A stretch of DNA of 64,000 nt from Voacanga thouarsii (GCA_026120185.1 JANUWF010001942.1:2852001-2916000); one strand, 5' to 3'. Counted from the first letter of the stretch, positions 34,490 through 47,111 are shown. Program-made: numbers and translations. Notes: generated by a model from the letters alone, not told the origin.

Positions 34490-37400
34490 ATGGATAAGGG
34501 TTGGATGAAACTTCCAAGGAATTGCATTGAATATGAAAATGGAGTCGAAAGGTTTTTAAACTTTGCAATGAACAACGCAAGCTTAAATGGAATGATATTA
34601 TGTCCTTGTCTGAAATGTGGAAACGGAGTAATGAGGACAAAAATTGAGGCCAGGGAGCATTTAATTGTTGTGGGATTTATTAAGGGATATACACATTGGA
34701 TAGTACATGGAGAACTTTTTACACCTAGTTTAAGTACATCACACTCCGAGCCTATTTCAAATAATGTAGCCTCTATGTCTGATGACATGGAAGCAATGCT
34801 GCATGATGCTTTTGGGGTCCCACCTTGTGGAAATGTAGATGAAGAAAGTATTTTGACTGCCGCAGAAAAATTTTACAAGCTAATTAATGACTCTCAACAA
34901 GATTTGTATCCAGGTTGTAAGAAATTCTCTAAACTTGCCTTCATCATTCGGTTACTTCATCTCAAGTGCGCAGGGAAGTGGTCTAACAAGCATTTTGATA
35001 TGCTACTTGATTTGTTGAGAGAAGCATTGCCCGAGGGTGTTGAACTTCCTAAATCTTTTTATGAAGCTGAAAAATTGATGAAGCAAGCTGGGTTTAGGCT
35101 ATCAAAAAATAGATGCTTGTCCTAATGATTGTACATTGTACTTGGGGGATAAGGAAGGACGGAAGGATTGTGAAACGTGTAAAGTGTCTAGGTGGGTCAT
35201 TTCGAAAATGACTCAACGGGAGAGAAGAGGAAGATTGCAAAGAAAGTTCCGTGGCACTTTCCTTTGAAACCTCGACTACAACGTCTATTCATGTCAGCTA
35301 AGACTTCGGCTTCCATGAGATGGCATGCAGAAGGGCGCATGGATGATGGTCGGATGAGGCATCCTGCTGATTCACCTGCTTGGAAAGCTTTTGATGCTAT
35401 AAATACTGATTTTGCAAAAGATGCACATAATGTGAGGTTGGGATTGGCGTCTGATGGTTTTAATCCTTTTAAAAATATGAATGTTGCTCATAGTACTTGG
35501 CCTGTGATACTTATGCCTTACAACTTGCCCCCTTGGATGTGCATGAAGCAACCGTATTTCATACTGTCATTGTTGATACCTGGTCCATCTGCTCCCAGTA
35601 ATAATATTGATATTTATTTACAACCGCTAATTGCTGAATTGAAAGAACTATGGGCCATAGGCGTGCAAACATTTGATGCATCTTCGAAGCAGAATTTTCA
35701 GCTACGTGCTGCATTGTTGTGGACAATTAGTGATTTCCCTAGTTATGCAAATTTGTCGGGGTGGAGTACTAAAGGGCAGCTAGCATGTCCTATATGTCAT
35801 AAGGAGACAAAATCTCAATGGTTGAAGAATAGTGCCAAACATTGCTACATGGGGCATCGTAGGTTTTTGTCTCCTAATCATCGTTTTCGATATGATGCAT
35901 GGTCATTTGATGGTCATCAAGAACATGGAAGGCCACCGCTTGCATTGAATGGGGATACAATATTGCATGAGTTGGATGGAAAACAGATCAAATTTGGAAG
36001 GGCTGTCAATGATAACCAGCAATTGCCCCATAATTGGAAGAAACAAAGTATATTCTTCGAGTTGCCAGATTGGAAAGACAATTTGATGCGCCATAATCTT
36101 GATGTAATGCATATTGAAAAGAACGTTTCTGAAACCATATGCACAATATTGTTGGAGGTGGATAAGAAACAGGACCTTAAGTCACGTCTCGACTTAAAGG
36201 ACATGGGTATTCGATCCGACCTTTATCCCGTTAAGAGGGATAATGGTAAGGTGTATTTACCACCGGCTTCTTTTGTACTACGTAAGAAGGAGAAAGTGAC
36301 ATTTTGCAAGACTTTGAAAGGTGTTAAGGTGCCGGACGGATACGCTGCCAACTTGTCTAAGTGCGCACACCTTAATCCACCTAAGCTTTCTGGACTTAAA
36401 AGTCATGACCATCATATTTTGATGCAACAATTACTGCCAATCGCTCTAAGAAAAGTTTTACCTAAGGCTGTTCGCTATCCTTTAATAAAGCTCAGTAGAT
36501 ACTTTAGAAAGTTGTGCTGCACTAAGCTTCATCCGAATGAAGTGTTTCAATTAGAGCAAGAGATTGCAGTTATCCTTTGTGAATTGGAGCGAGTCTTCCC
36601 TCCTTCATCATTCAGTATCATGATGCATCTAACTGTCCATTTAGCATCCGAAGCTAGGATAGCTGGGCCGGTTCATTATCGATGGATGTATCCTATAGAG
36701 AGGTTATTCATTTAATGTTTAGGTTATTCTTTCTTGCGATTATAAACATGTACATCAATGACATTGAAACTAATGTATGAAAGTTGAATTTAAATAGATA
36801 TTTGAGCACGTTAAAGTTCTATGTTCGTAATAGGAGTCGCCCAGAGGGTTCTATTGCTGAAGGGTACTTGGCTGAGGAATGTTTGACATTTTGCTCATTA
36901 TATCTTGCTGACTATGTGGAGACAAAGTTCAACCGACCAAGTAGGAATGACGATCATGAAGCCAATTCCTATGCTGGGTTAGATATTTTCAAACCAACTG
37001 GACGTTCACTTGGAAAAGGAGTTCCTACAAAATTCGATGAAGACACATTGAAGATAGCACATCAATATGTGTTGTTTAATTCTCACGCTGTAAAACCTTA
37101 CTTAGAGTACGTATAAGATAGAGGATTTATATTCTTCATTAGATTAGTGGCCATGAACCCACGCTTAACTAATGCATAGTATGTATATGCAGCCAGCATC
37201 ATGGACTAGTGGAACAAAGGCATCCTCGTGCAAGTTTGCATGAAATTGAGCGCATCCATAGTGAAGAATTTGTAAATTGGTTTTGCAATTATGTAAGATT
37301 CATCTCAGGTAGCATGCTTAAGTTATACTTTAATGATGCTTAAGCTTACATTAACTCTTGTTGATTTCCTAGGTGAAGGCATTGCAATTCAATGATGATG

Positions 37401-38006
37401 ATATAATTTCTAAGGTTGAAGCATTTGGCTAGAAGACCCAATGGCATTGGTCTTAAATACGATAAGTTCTTGGTGAACGGCTTTCGATATCATACTGTAG
37501 AAGTTGAACGCAAAAGGAAAACACATAATAGTGGCGTTTCTGTAAATGCAACAACAACTAGTTTCTCAAGCGTTAGGGTCAGAAATCCAATTTCAAGTGA
37601 TGTGTCTTATTTGGAGAAATTAACAGATGTGACTGAGTTAGATTATAGAGACGGGCGTAGAGTTGTGTTGTTCAGATGTAATTGGGTATCAACAGGGAAA
37701 AGGTTGAAGCAAGATGCTGAGGGCTATACTCTGGCCAATTTCACTGATGTTAGGCCCCATGAAGAGCCTTTCATTCTAGCTTCTCATGCAATGCAAGTCT
37801 TTTACGATGGAGACCCGACTGAAAGTAATTGGCAAATTGTTATAACCACAAATTCGAGAGCTGTGTATAGCATGGGGTCCGTAGTTGATGTTGAGAGTTA
37901 CTTGCAGAGTGAAAGTTGTAACATCTAGGCAGATTTGGGAAGTGAGAAAGTCAGCTGGGTTGCTGAAGGGGTCGATGGAGTTGAAGTTGAAACTACAGCT
38001 ACTTGA
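34490..38006 (+). pseudogene. TNPD-type CACTA transposase, spliced, with frameshifts
   Basis: The ATG at 34490 begins MDKGWMKLPRN. The first domain (about 34496-34720) has the transposase-associated pattern W-M, GVERFL, CPCLKCGN, HL..GF, YTHWIVHGE. The Transposase_21-type domain follows (about 34900-36150), with KIDACPNDC, CKVSRW, KKVPWHFPLKPRLQRLFMS, MRWHAEGR, RHPADSPAW, SDGFNPF and CPICHK. A DUF4218-like part spans an intron (HYRWMYPIERYLSTLKFYVRN). A DUF4216-like part lies at about 37630-37870 (FRCNW...YTLANF). Introns with GT-AG ends fit at 36703-36797, 37111-37196 and 37293-37372. Damage: frame changes near 35093 and 35195, an extra base near 37412, and a stop at 37926-37928 before a tail ending at 38006. 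The protein would cut the element ends together with the TNPA partner; this copy probably cannot make it whole. Confidence 0.9.
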
Positions 38007-38290
38007 ACAATCTTTACTTTATAAGTTGCTTTTGCTGTCCAAACTTATTTTGAGAACCATTCTATTCAAGGCCTAGTTGTGTACATTGTAAATGGTTGTA
38101 ATATGAGATACAATGTTCAATCTCCATTGTTTATGCCATGTTGCAAGTAATATAATATGTTTAGTTTGCTGTTTTTTTTTTTTTTTTTAACATAGTTGAT
38201 AAATGTCTTGTGTTATTTTTGGGGATTTTTTTGGATATGAAATTACTGATCTTTGGTGCGAACATTTGATGCCCAGATTTGAATCCAAGC

Positions 38291-41200
38291 ATGGCAAGAA
38301 CTAGGGGAAGAAGAAGAAGTACCAGTCAACCTAACCAACGTGGTGATTGCGGTATCGAGGCGTGTGTTGTACAAGAGGCTGATGAAATTACCGCTGCCCA
38401 TGTTGTACAAGAGGTTGAGGGTCAAGTCTTGCAATAAAGCGAAAGTCAAGGTATATTTATATTTGTTGGCTTCTTATATGCTTTCTATATTTTTGTATTA
38501 CCTAATGAGTCCTCGCTCAAATTTTTGTATGAGAAGTAAGTACAAGGAGATGCGAGATAGCTCGCAAGAGAGGACCAACCTATATGACCTCTATTTGGGG
38601 CCGCCCTCGAAATGCGAAGCCTTTGGAGGTTGAATTCAACAAGTTTGGACAGCCGGTGGGAACAAACCGTAGTAAATTGACCGAATATTTGGGAACCATA
38701 GCAAGGAATGGAATGTACGCTCCGATAGATATCAAATCATGGTCTCAAATTCCTCGAGACAACAAGAATGAGATGTTCAATGTTGTGAAGGTATTTGACG
38801 TTTTGTTCTAATATTGAAGTACATTATATAGTAATATGTATTTGAGTTTTGTTATTTTCTTGTCCATGTGCAGGAGAAGTTTAATGTACCGCCTGGTCTT
38901 AAGCCTGCTATCCTAAGATCAATTGGCATAAAATGGAGGACCTGGAAAGCATCATTAAAGAGCGAATGGTATGATGCAGCAAAAGACATCCATCACCAAA
39001 CTCCATGCACCGATGATCGCGTGATTCACGCTCAGTGGACTAATCTCCTTCAATTGTGGGATTCAGCTGAAAGGAAGGTACGAACACGTGCTCATACTCT
39101 TTCTTGATTGATACATTGATGTCCATGTCAAATATATTGATGACTGAATTTTCTAAATTCAGGCAATGGCAGAGAAGAATAAAAGGAACAGAAATATGAA
39201 GAACATGAATCATAGGACAGGGAAGAAGCCTTACAGTCAAATTCATGATGATATGGTAACTTCTTCATATTTTTGAATGATATGTTGACCTCTATTAAGT
39301 ACTTACAGAAATTGGATTATGCAGGCAAAGGAGCAAGGCCATTCTCCAACCCGTGTACAAATGTTTAAGAAGTGTTACACGGATGCCAGCGGAACTTCTT
39401 CCAACTCTCATATGGCGAGTACAGTGGTAATCATACATATGACTCATTAGATTTTGTTTTATTGCAATACGCCTTTCTTTATAGTTACATGGGACAACTA
39501 TGTTTTATTGGAATATGCCGTTTTTCGTAGTTGGATGTGTTAAATGTGTGGAGTTTGGATGGGACTGCATAGGAGATGTTGGTTTGAACTTTGAAATGTT
39601 CATGGAGTTTGGGACTGCATAGGAGATGTTGGTTTGAACTTTGAATGTTTGGAGTTTGGGACTGCATATGAGATGTTTGGTTTGAACTTTGAATGTTTGA
39701 AGCTTGGGATCCAATGAGATTGGGACTGAATTTGTGCATGGGAGGTGTGAACTGTTGAATGTATGGGCTGCTTTGTTGTGTGTGTGGCTGTTTTAGTTTT
39801 TCCTACAGCTTGGTTAGCTAAAGTGTTTTATTTTGTTGTGTGTGAGGGTTCTATTATTGTGTGTGTGGTTGTGTCTTCATCCGTGTGGCATAATTTGTGC
39901 AGTTTGGTTATATTTGGGTTTTTTTTTGCATGCAAACTGTGTGTTCAAGAAATGCAGGCAACTGTAGTTTGGTTAAAAGCAGCAATTTGGTTAGCTTTTG
40001 TGATAAGATGTAGTTTGGTTAATGTTAAAAAATCCAGTTTTGGTTAGGTTTTTTTTAGTAGTTTGGTTAGGTTGTGTTAAACAAAACAGTTTAGTTTGTG
40101 TTAAAAAATGCAGTTTGGTTACGTTTTTTTTTTGGCAGTTTGGTTAGCTTTTGTACAAAAAAACAGTTTGGTTAGTGTTAAAAAATACAGTTTTGGTTAG
40201 GTTTTTTTTTTTTTTTGCATGCAAACTGTGGTTGTTTTAGTTTTTCTTACAGCTTGGTTAGCTAAAGTGTTTTATTTTGTTGTGTGTGAGGGTTCTATTG
40301 TTGTGTGTGTGGTTGTGTCTTCATCCGTGTGGCATAATTTGTGCAGTTTGGTTATATTTGGGTTTTTTTGGCATGCAAACTGTGTGTTCAAGAAATGCAG
40401 ATTCCATCTTCCAAAAATGCAAACTGTGGGGGTGTGTGTGTGTACTTTTTACATCTGTTTGAAATAAATCTTTCTGTTTTCCATCTTACAGATTCCTGTG
40501 TTGACATTTTACAGATCTTTCAGCATGTAGTAAAAGTTGTAGGGAGTGAAAGCAGTGAAAAGCAGTGAAAGCAGTTTTTCCATCTATTTTGATCTAGGCA
40601 AAACTTCTCTCAGAACTAAATGCAACCTCTGCCATGGAGATATTCAATGCATCTAACTCTCTCTATTAGTTTTGAGTTCTCAAAAAATGTTGTGCTTGAA
40701 ATTCTATTGTAGCTGTTGGAGTCTCTAGCTCTCTAAGTTTCAACCTCTCTACTAATTCTAGTGGTTTGAGGGCCATTGACTTGCTGCCTGCAGTATTAGG
40801 AATTCAGGAAAGTTCGAACCCCATATATGGACCTCATGTTCTCAATTCTATTCCACTACTTCCCTAACTTCTCAAAACATACTTAAGTTCAACTTCTCAA
40901 AGACAATTCCCAACAATTACAATTATCCATAACCACAAACAGTGAGTAAATTCATTTCTAGCATTTCTGTTTTCTGTTATTCATTTTGTCATGCAACATC
41001 AGAATTTATTTACTGTTTTTGTTTGCTGCACTTTAACCTCTTCAAAATGCAGAAAAAGAACTGCAAAACGAGTTATTTGCTGACCAGTTATCACCCTTAC
41101 TCAAAAGAGCACCAAAAATAAAATTCCCAACTTAACATCAAAACAGAATTTTTCATTCTCAACCATGAAAGCCTATATGAAATTGAACCTTATCATGTCT

Positions 41201-43759
41201 AAATCAATTTTTGTTCCAAAAGATAAAGTCTTACCTTAATTTTGATATGAAGAAAAATTTATAGAAGCCACCTATGTAAAGTTGTGAACACTAAATACTA
41301 AAAACAAGATAGCTATTTTGTGCAGTTTAATTGTCGAGGCTGTTTTACTCCAAAATGTCCTTAAGGACAGCTGTGATCTCTGAAGCAGTCACCTAATCTC
41401 AAGCCTTTGATGTTAGAAATTTTTTGGCATAATTTTTGTAGGTCTTTGATGCATAAAAACCCCTACATTGAAATAACACTAAAGGTACTCATACTTAGCT
41501 TCCGGAAATTGTAATTGCTGACATCTCTATTTGTTGATTAAATGGTACCAAATAGCCTTATGAACTTGGAAATGCAATCATAATTTCTGCTTTCCAGCCT
41601 GGGCAGTGTATGGCGTAAAATGCATAACTTTCTACCCACAAGTCCAAATCATGTCAAATTTGTCTCAAAATCTTCCTAAGACAATTACCTACAAAGTGCA
41701 AGTCATACGTTTCCAGAATCCATGGCCATTTGGTACAGTTTAATGAATGAACAGACTTGCTTTACATAGGACACAGCAGAATACACTGTTTGTTTCCATT
41801 TTGCACCAATTCTAATTTTCAATTCTTCTACATGACCTACCATATCTGAGCATTCTGAATTCATGTTTGAGACAACAATGATTGTGTTTTAGGCATCCCT
41901 TAAACCCAGCTATTCCAGAACCATTCAAACAGAGCACAAAGCCAAGTTTGGTAAAACAGTTTTTTTGAAGAACATTGTGCAACCAGTTTTCATTCTTTTT
42001 GTTCCTATGGCTTGGTTTGCATTCAAAGCCTTCAAAAATCAGTTCAATACCTTCCCTATAATTATAAATAAATTTTAGACTCAACCATTTTGTTCAGTAG
42101 CCACACCAAACAATTCTTGTAAACAAAGAAACATAACTGTTTTCAGCATACATATATAACCACTTTCAGTCTATTTCCAGCTTTATTTAATACTACGTGG
42201 TCCTTCTATAAGATGGCAGCATTTGGCTTTACTCTTTTTACTTGTCTACAGCTTGGTTACTTGTTGTCAATTGCTTTGATGTTGGAGGAGAAAAAGGGGA
42301 GGATGCTACTTGTCTTTGTAAAAAAGTGGACAGTTTTGCTAATCTCACTTGTCGGTGCAGCAATTTTGCAAATAACATGTTAATTAATTCTCCTGTTTTG
42401 CTGGGATCAATTGGCATATGTTCAACTTGAGGGTAGGACATTTGCATATATGTGTTGCTTATTTTCAGCCATTATTTGGTTTTCTTGTCTTGTATGTCTC
42501 TGATATGTATGACAACTTGGAGCTAGGTGTCACGATGAGTTGAAATCTTGAGGAGGTTGAAAACTTGAGTCATATCCTGGCTTCAATGTGCCTTAATATG
42601 TAGATTTGAGATTCTATGACTTTTCCCCAATATTATGCATTCTTGAAGTATATGTACTCCGTTTTGTTGCTTACACTAAATATTACTATAAATTGTCACA
42701 ATACAGACTAACTTTTGTGATTGCTTATTCATCTTAAAGAATGAAATGGATGAAAGAAGTTCACAACTCCCCCTTGGCTCAGAAGATAGACTTGGTCCAA
42801 ATGATATCTTCTCCCAAGTTGTTGGACCAGATAGATATAACAGGGTCCGCACGTTTGGCAGCGGTGTTCACCATTCGGATGTGTGGGGTGAAATTCCAAG
42901 TCGTACCACTTCTTTTCGTATTATTTAAGAGCAAAGAGAAGAACTTACAAGCATGAAAGCGCAGTTGAGTGAACAAGCAAAAGAGCTTGCCGAGATACGT
43001 GCTATGTTAGTGTCTCAGAGAGATTGTTCATCCCCACTTGTTTCAAGAGTTCCCTCAATGGGTTCTAATAGTAACACCACCACATTGAGGGTATACAAAA
43101 TATTACAATATCATGGTTGTGTTACTTGTTTGTATTTATAGCAAAGTATGCATGTATATAGGTTGATGTCCTATTTCATTGTTCTACCGTATTATTCATG
43201 ATATGTCTAATATTTCTATTGTGCAATCTTTTGGCTTTGGCATAAAGATTGGATATGATGTCTATTATGCAATCTTTTGGCTTTTTTAAGTATTATATAG
43301 CATTTTAAGCATCTAAGTCTACTTTCCTTTATCTAGTGAGCATGAGCGATTTGGCTTGTTTTCCTAATTCACTTTTAACTGAATAAAATATATCTTGTAG
43401 GTTCATACCTATGTGTCACTTTTAAGCATGTTGGATACATCCAAAATAGTTGCCAAAGGTTTTATTCAAAGTGTGGACCCATCCCATGAAGTTGGGGGTG
43501 TACTGCAGGGTGAGGACTGGTGTGAAGTAATGGTTCTAGTTCCGTTTCATCGGGACGAGAAATTGTTGAGATCAGTAGATTTTATTCAGACTATTGGAGA
43601 TTCCATTGGAATAGGAATCGCTTGGCCACGACACTTGGTAATTATCTAATCTCTTACATTGTTAATTAATTTATTTTTTTTCCTTCTAAGAAGATTTTAT
43701 AATATTTTTAGTAAATTCATTCTATATTATTGTAGGTGAAGATCCGCGAAGCAGATTAA
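38291..43759 (+). pseudogene. TNPA-type (plant transposase Ptta/En/Spm-like) gene, spliced, with two nonsense codons
   Basis: The first ATG starts MARTRGRRRSTSQ. Exons inferred from GT-AG sites and continuous frame are: 38291-38450; about 38537-38790 (RGPTYMTSIWGRP...VEFNKFGQPVG); 38874-39077 (FNVPPGLKPAILRSIGIKWRTWKA); 39163-39255; 39325-39426; 42740-43090 (coiled-coil-like EQREELTSMKAQLSEQAKELAEIRAML); 43401-43637; and 43736-43759. The exon at 43401 has the VAKGFIQ...VHG/LGED-like layout seen near the end of many plant CACTA second proteins. An intron of about 3.3 kb (39427-42739) splits the gene. In-frame stops at 38435-38437 (first exon) and 42926-42928 would end translation early. In En/Spm the homologous protein binds the subterminal repeats; that role is known for the family and inferred here. 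Confidence 0.8.
39427..42739 (+). other. Large TNPA intron with tandem and duplicated repeats
   Basis: At 39540-39715 a unit of about 50 bp (GGGACTGCATAGGAGATG, then GGTTTGAACTTTGAA) is repeated about three times. A segment of about 170 bp is duplicated (39787-39960 and 40228-40400), sharing CCTACAGCTTGGTTAGC-like, GTGTGGCATAATTTGTGCAG and GCATGCAAACTGTG. Between them GTTTGGTTAG/GTTAAAAAA motifs recur. From 40600 to 42700 I see no family resemblance. Boundaries are GTAATC at 39427 and an acceptor before 42740. Confidence 0.6.
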
Positions 43760-44150
43760 ATACGTATTCCAGTGTCGAAGCTATTTGGAAGGCATAATGC
43801 TTGGCTTTATGGAAAACATATTAATGCTACTATGTTTATTTGGAAGGCCTAATGCTTGGTCAAATGATCTACTTTTGTGGGACAAGATAAATTAATGCTA
43901 CTATGTTTTTTTCGAGGCCTAATGCTTGGCTTTATCCATGTATCTAAATACTTAGTACTTATGTTTGGACAATTTTTGAATGTTATGAAATTTATAGGAT
44001 TACTCTTTAATATGGGTTACTTTTGATTGTGTTGACTTTTTAATGATGTCTATTTAAAAATTGTGTGTTATTATTATATATATAATATATATACGACAGG
44101 GACAAAAAAAATATTTTTTTGGATTTTTTGTGAAATATTTAATTTATTTA
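43760..44150 (+). other. CACTA TNPA 3' untranslated region
   Basis: Contains short direct repeats of GCCTAATGCTTGG (43850, 43918) and TTAATGCTACTATGTTT (43822, 43890). A TATATATAATATATATA stretch lies near 44075. No coding sequence is seen. Confidence 0.6.
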
Positions 44151-44154
44151 TTCA

Positions 44155-44815
44155 GATGGCTAATCTATGGTGACGCTTATTTTTGTCATACTTCAAAGGT
44201 TTCATGACACTAAAAATACGTCATTACAGAATTCTATGGTGACGTTTTTTTTTTTTTTTTTGTCATACTATCAAGGTTTCATGACACTAAAAATACGTCA
44301 TTACAGAAGTCTATGGTAACGCTTTTTTTTATCATACTATTAAGGTTTAATGACGCTAAAATCGGTCATGACAGCAGTCTATGGTGACGCTTTATTTTGT
44401 CATTTTAACTCTATTTTACTGACACACAAACCCGTCATTCAAGAGCTTTATTATGACGGTATAAGTGTGACATATTTTCCATTTTTCATGACGTCAAATT
44501 TCGTTATTCAAAAAACCTATTGTGACCAATAATAGTGTCATATTAACGATCTTTTACTGACATATAAATTTGTAATAGAAACCAACCTATTGTAACTTAA
44601 AGTGTTGTCATAATAACATGGTTTACTGACACATTTTTGCGTCACTTAAAAGATCTATTATGACGCTTTTTTCCGTCACAATAGATGATATTTCATGACA
44701 CTAAATAGCGTCACAGAACCTATTGTGATGGCCATACGCACGACGCTCTTTGAAAGCATCAGGAGCACAAAAGCGTCACTATAGATCTATTTAATGACGC
44801 TTTTTAGCATCATTA
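44155..44815. repeat. Right subterminal repeat array of the CACTA element
   Basis: About nine units at roughly 65-80 bp spacing contain TCTATGGTGACGCTT or a decayed CTATTGTGACG (near 44168, 44232, 44312, 44381, 44449, 44517, 44586, 44659, 44722). Most are followed by TGACACTAAAAATACGTCAT-like inverted counterparts. Adjacent units combine into short hairpins. Arrays of this kind are binding sites for TNPA-type proteins in En/Spm; that function is inferred. Confidence 0.75.
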
Positions 44816-44841
44816 TACCCCTTTTTTCTAGTAGTGAATGG

Positions 44842-44853
44842 TGGTATCATAGC
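44842..44853 (+). promoter_or_regulatory. Initiator tRNA-Met primer binding site of copia B
   Basis: TGGTATCATAGC matches the copia primer site TGGTATCAGAGC at 11 of 12 positions. In an intact element it would lie a few bases after the 5' LTR; here the CACTA separates them. It confirms that 29559-31281 is the 5' LTR of the same element. Confidence 0.88.
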
Positions 44854-47111
44854 CACTTGTATATGATTTACAGATCATTATTTTGCTATGATACTGTTTC
44901 ATTGGAGTCTCTATTTTCTTCTGTGAAAATTGTTTCACGCAATTATGATGTCTGGAAGTTGTTTCGGCTTATTTCTTGAAATTGTTTCAAGGATCGCGGG
45001 TCTCTATTGAGTTATAAAATCGTTACGGATGCATCTGGTTTTCTAGAAAATTTAATTTTGTGGGTCCTAGATGTAACGCATAGTGCTTTTGTAAAGGTTA
45101 CAGAAGGTTTCAAAAACTATTTAAAGTGGTTTTATGTCTTGGTCTATTCTATACGAGAAACCGATGTAAACTTGTTTGATTTTCATGAACATTAGCTTTT
45201 TGAAAAAAATTATAGTTTCGTTTTCAATATAGAAAATATGTTTTGGTGCTTTTTGCTTGTGCGGGGTAAGAAAGGTTCTTTTGGTTTAATTTTCTGCATA
45301 ACAAAATGTCTGTTTGATTGTAGATGGAAATTGTTTCATGATGTTTTGAATTGCAGGTTTGTGAACACTGCTAGATATACACGAAGAGAATGTCTGTTCT
45401 CTGAAAACGCTAGAGAAGAATGAAGTTTTTTTTTTGTCCCAAGCCGTGGCTTAGGGCACAATTGGCCCCATAGCTACGGCTCACTCGAGAATAGCTTCCT
45501 GAAGCGGGTCGGGATTAAATTTTGCCGTTTCTTATATAAAAAAAATAATAATTCTTTTCCCATTTCGTTTGTTTGTTTTTTTTTCGTTGGCCCCACGAAG
45601 CTTTTTTTCCTCCTTTTCACTCAACGCCCAAATCTTCCCAAGATTCATGTTTTGGGACTAGCTAATATTAATTTCTAAAATTAGTTTTGGAAATTAATAT
45701 ATATTATCTAAAATATTGATTTTAGATATGTAAAATAAATAAATAATTTTTTTTATTAATTCTCGTTTCGAGAATTAAATCAAATTATGATTAGTTTTTA
45801 AATGAGACCCATGATCTGGGATAAAATTATATTTTGAAAATTAATATATTTTCTAAAATATTGATTTTAGATTATATTATTATTTAATTCCTAAAATATG
45901 ATTTTAGCAATTAATAAATTTTCTAAAATATTGATTTTAGATTTTATCCTAAATTAAATTTCTAGAATTTGATTTTAGAAATTAAATCTAAAATATTGAT
46001 TTTAGATTTTATCTTAATTTAATTTCTAGAATTTGATTTTAGAAATTAAATCTAAATTTGTTTCATTTTTCCAAAATAGATATTGTGGAATAATAAAATT
46101 ATATGTTTAATTTTGTTTAAGCATAATTAATGGCATAGTGGATGGTTATGGACTAAAATCAAATGATATCTATTCATACATTTTTACAGTTTTAGTTTTT
46201 ATTAAATAGGACCTGCGAGTCCTGCCTTCTCTAAATTCTTGTGTAATTCTTTTCTCATCTAACTCCCCTCGAGTGTAACTCGAGGTTTCTCTATTTAGAA
46301 AATTTATGTAATTAGATTACATAGGTTAGATAGGGATAAAATTATTTTAATTTTGGAGATGGCGACCAAAATAAGGCAAGAGGGTAAGACATTCTACTTA
46401 AAACATGCATTAACACATAGGGTTAACCATGTTAATTTCTTTTTGGCTCATGGAAATTAATTTAGGGAAAGTCCATAACCATACTATGTAATCGCTTTAT
46501 TACCATGATTATTAATTTATTGGATTTATTGATATATTTATGCATGTCATTTGATGAAATCACTTAAACGAATAAATCCCTCAATTACTATTAAACCTAA
46601 TTCCTTCTGTTAATATAGTAAGAATGAGAGTCCTTTTTCGAGACCAGGTTGTTGGGCTAACCCAAGCCTATTCGACATCGGGCATGTTTAAGCTATGAAA
46701 TTAAATTCCTGATTAATGGGTCGGGTTTAACTAAATTTTTTATCCCGGTTGGGCTAACTTGAGCATAAAAAAATTTAGAGGAAATATTGGGGTAGCTCAA
46801 AAGGCTTTAAAATTAAAAGATGCTAATCACCCAATAATTCAGTAATTACATACGATGTAATTTGTATTAGATACCTACCATTGAACCTAAAGGTGGCTTG
46901 TTGGGCAAATCCAAGGTTATTCTTGAGGAATTTGGATACCAGTCCACTAGGAATGCTTCCAACGAGCTTTTTCGAATCAATAGTGGGGGCTATTGGTTCG
47001 AGAAAAATAGTGGAGTAATAATGCGCTTAATTAAAAACCTAATTATTTGCATTACATGTGCATATACAGCTAGCTAATGTTCTCTATCTTTACATCTAGG
47101 TCATGTACATC
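44854..47111 (+). other. Non-coding leader of copia B
   Basis: AT-rich and without a recognised gene. An 18-bp palindrome of the form CTAAAAT..ATTTTAG occurs at 45708, 45853, 45923 and 45988 inside a 400-bp region of imperfect repeats (CTAGAATTTGATTTTAGAAA also twice). AAGCCGTGGCTT at 45441 is another palindrome with near relatives in the copia C leader. The part after about 46060 matches the copia A leader. Open frames at 45007-45195 and 45238-45423 have no family resemblance. Confidence 0.7.

Larger units (their letters stand above)
31282..44836 (+). mobile_element. CACTA (En/Spm-like) transposon with TNPD- and TNPA-type genes
   Basis: The left end is CACTACTAGAAAAAAAGG and the right end is the reverse complement of CACTACTAGAAAAAAGG, a 17-bp terminal inverted repeat with one length difference. 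Interior repeats resembling TGACGC and GTCATNA lie near both ends, most at the right (44160-44810). Between them are a TNPD-type transposase region (34490-38006) and a TNPA-type gene (38291-43759), the standard En/Spm arrangement. The flanking triplets are AAC (left) and AAT (right), so the expected 3-bp duplication is imperfect or was altered. The element sits between the 5' LTR and the primer site of copia B. Confidence 0.93.
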
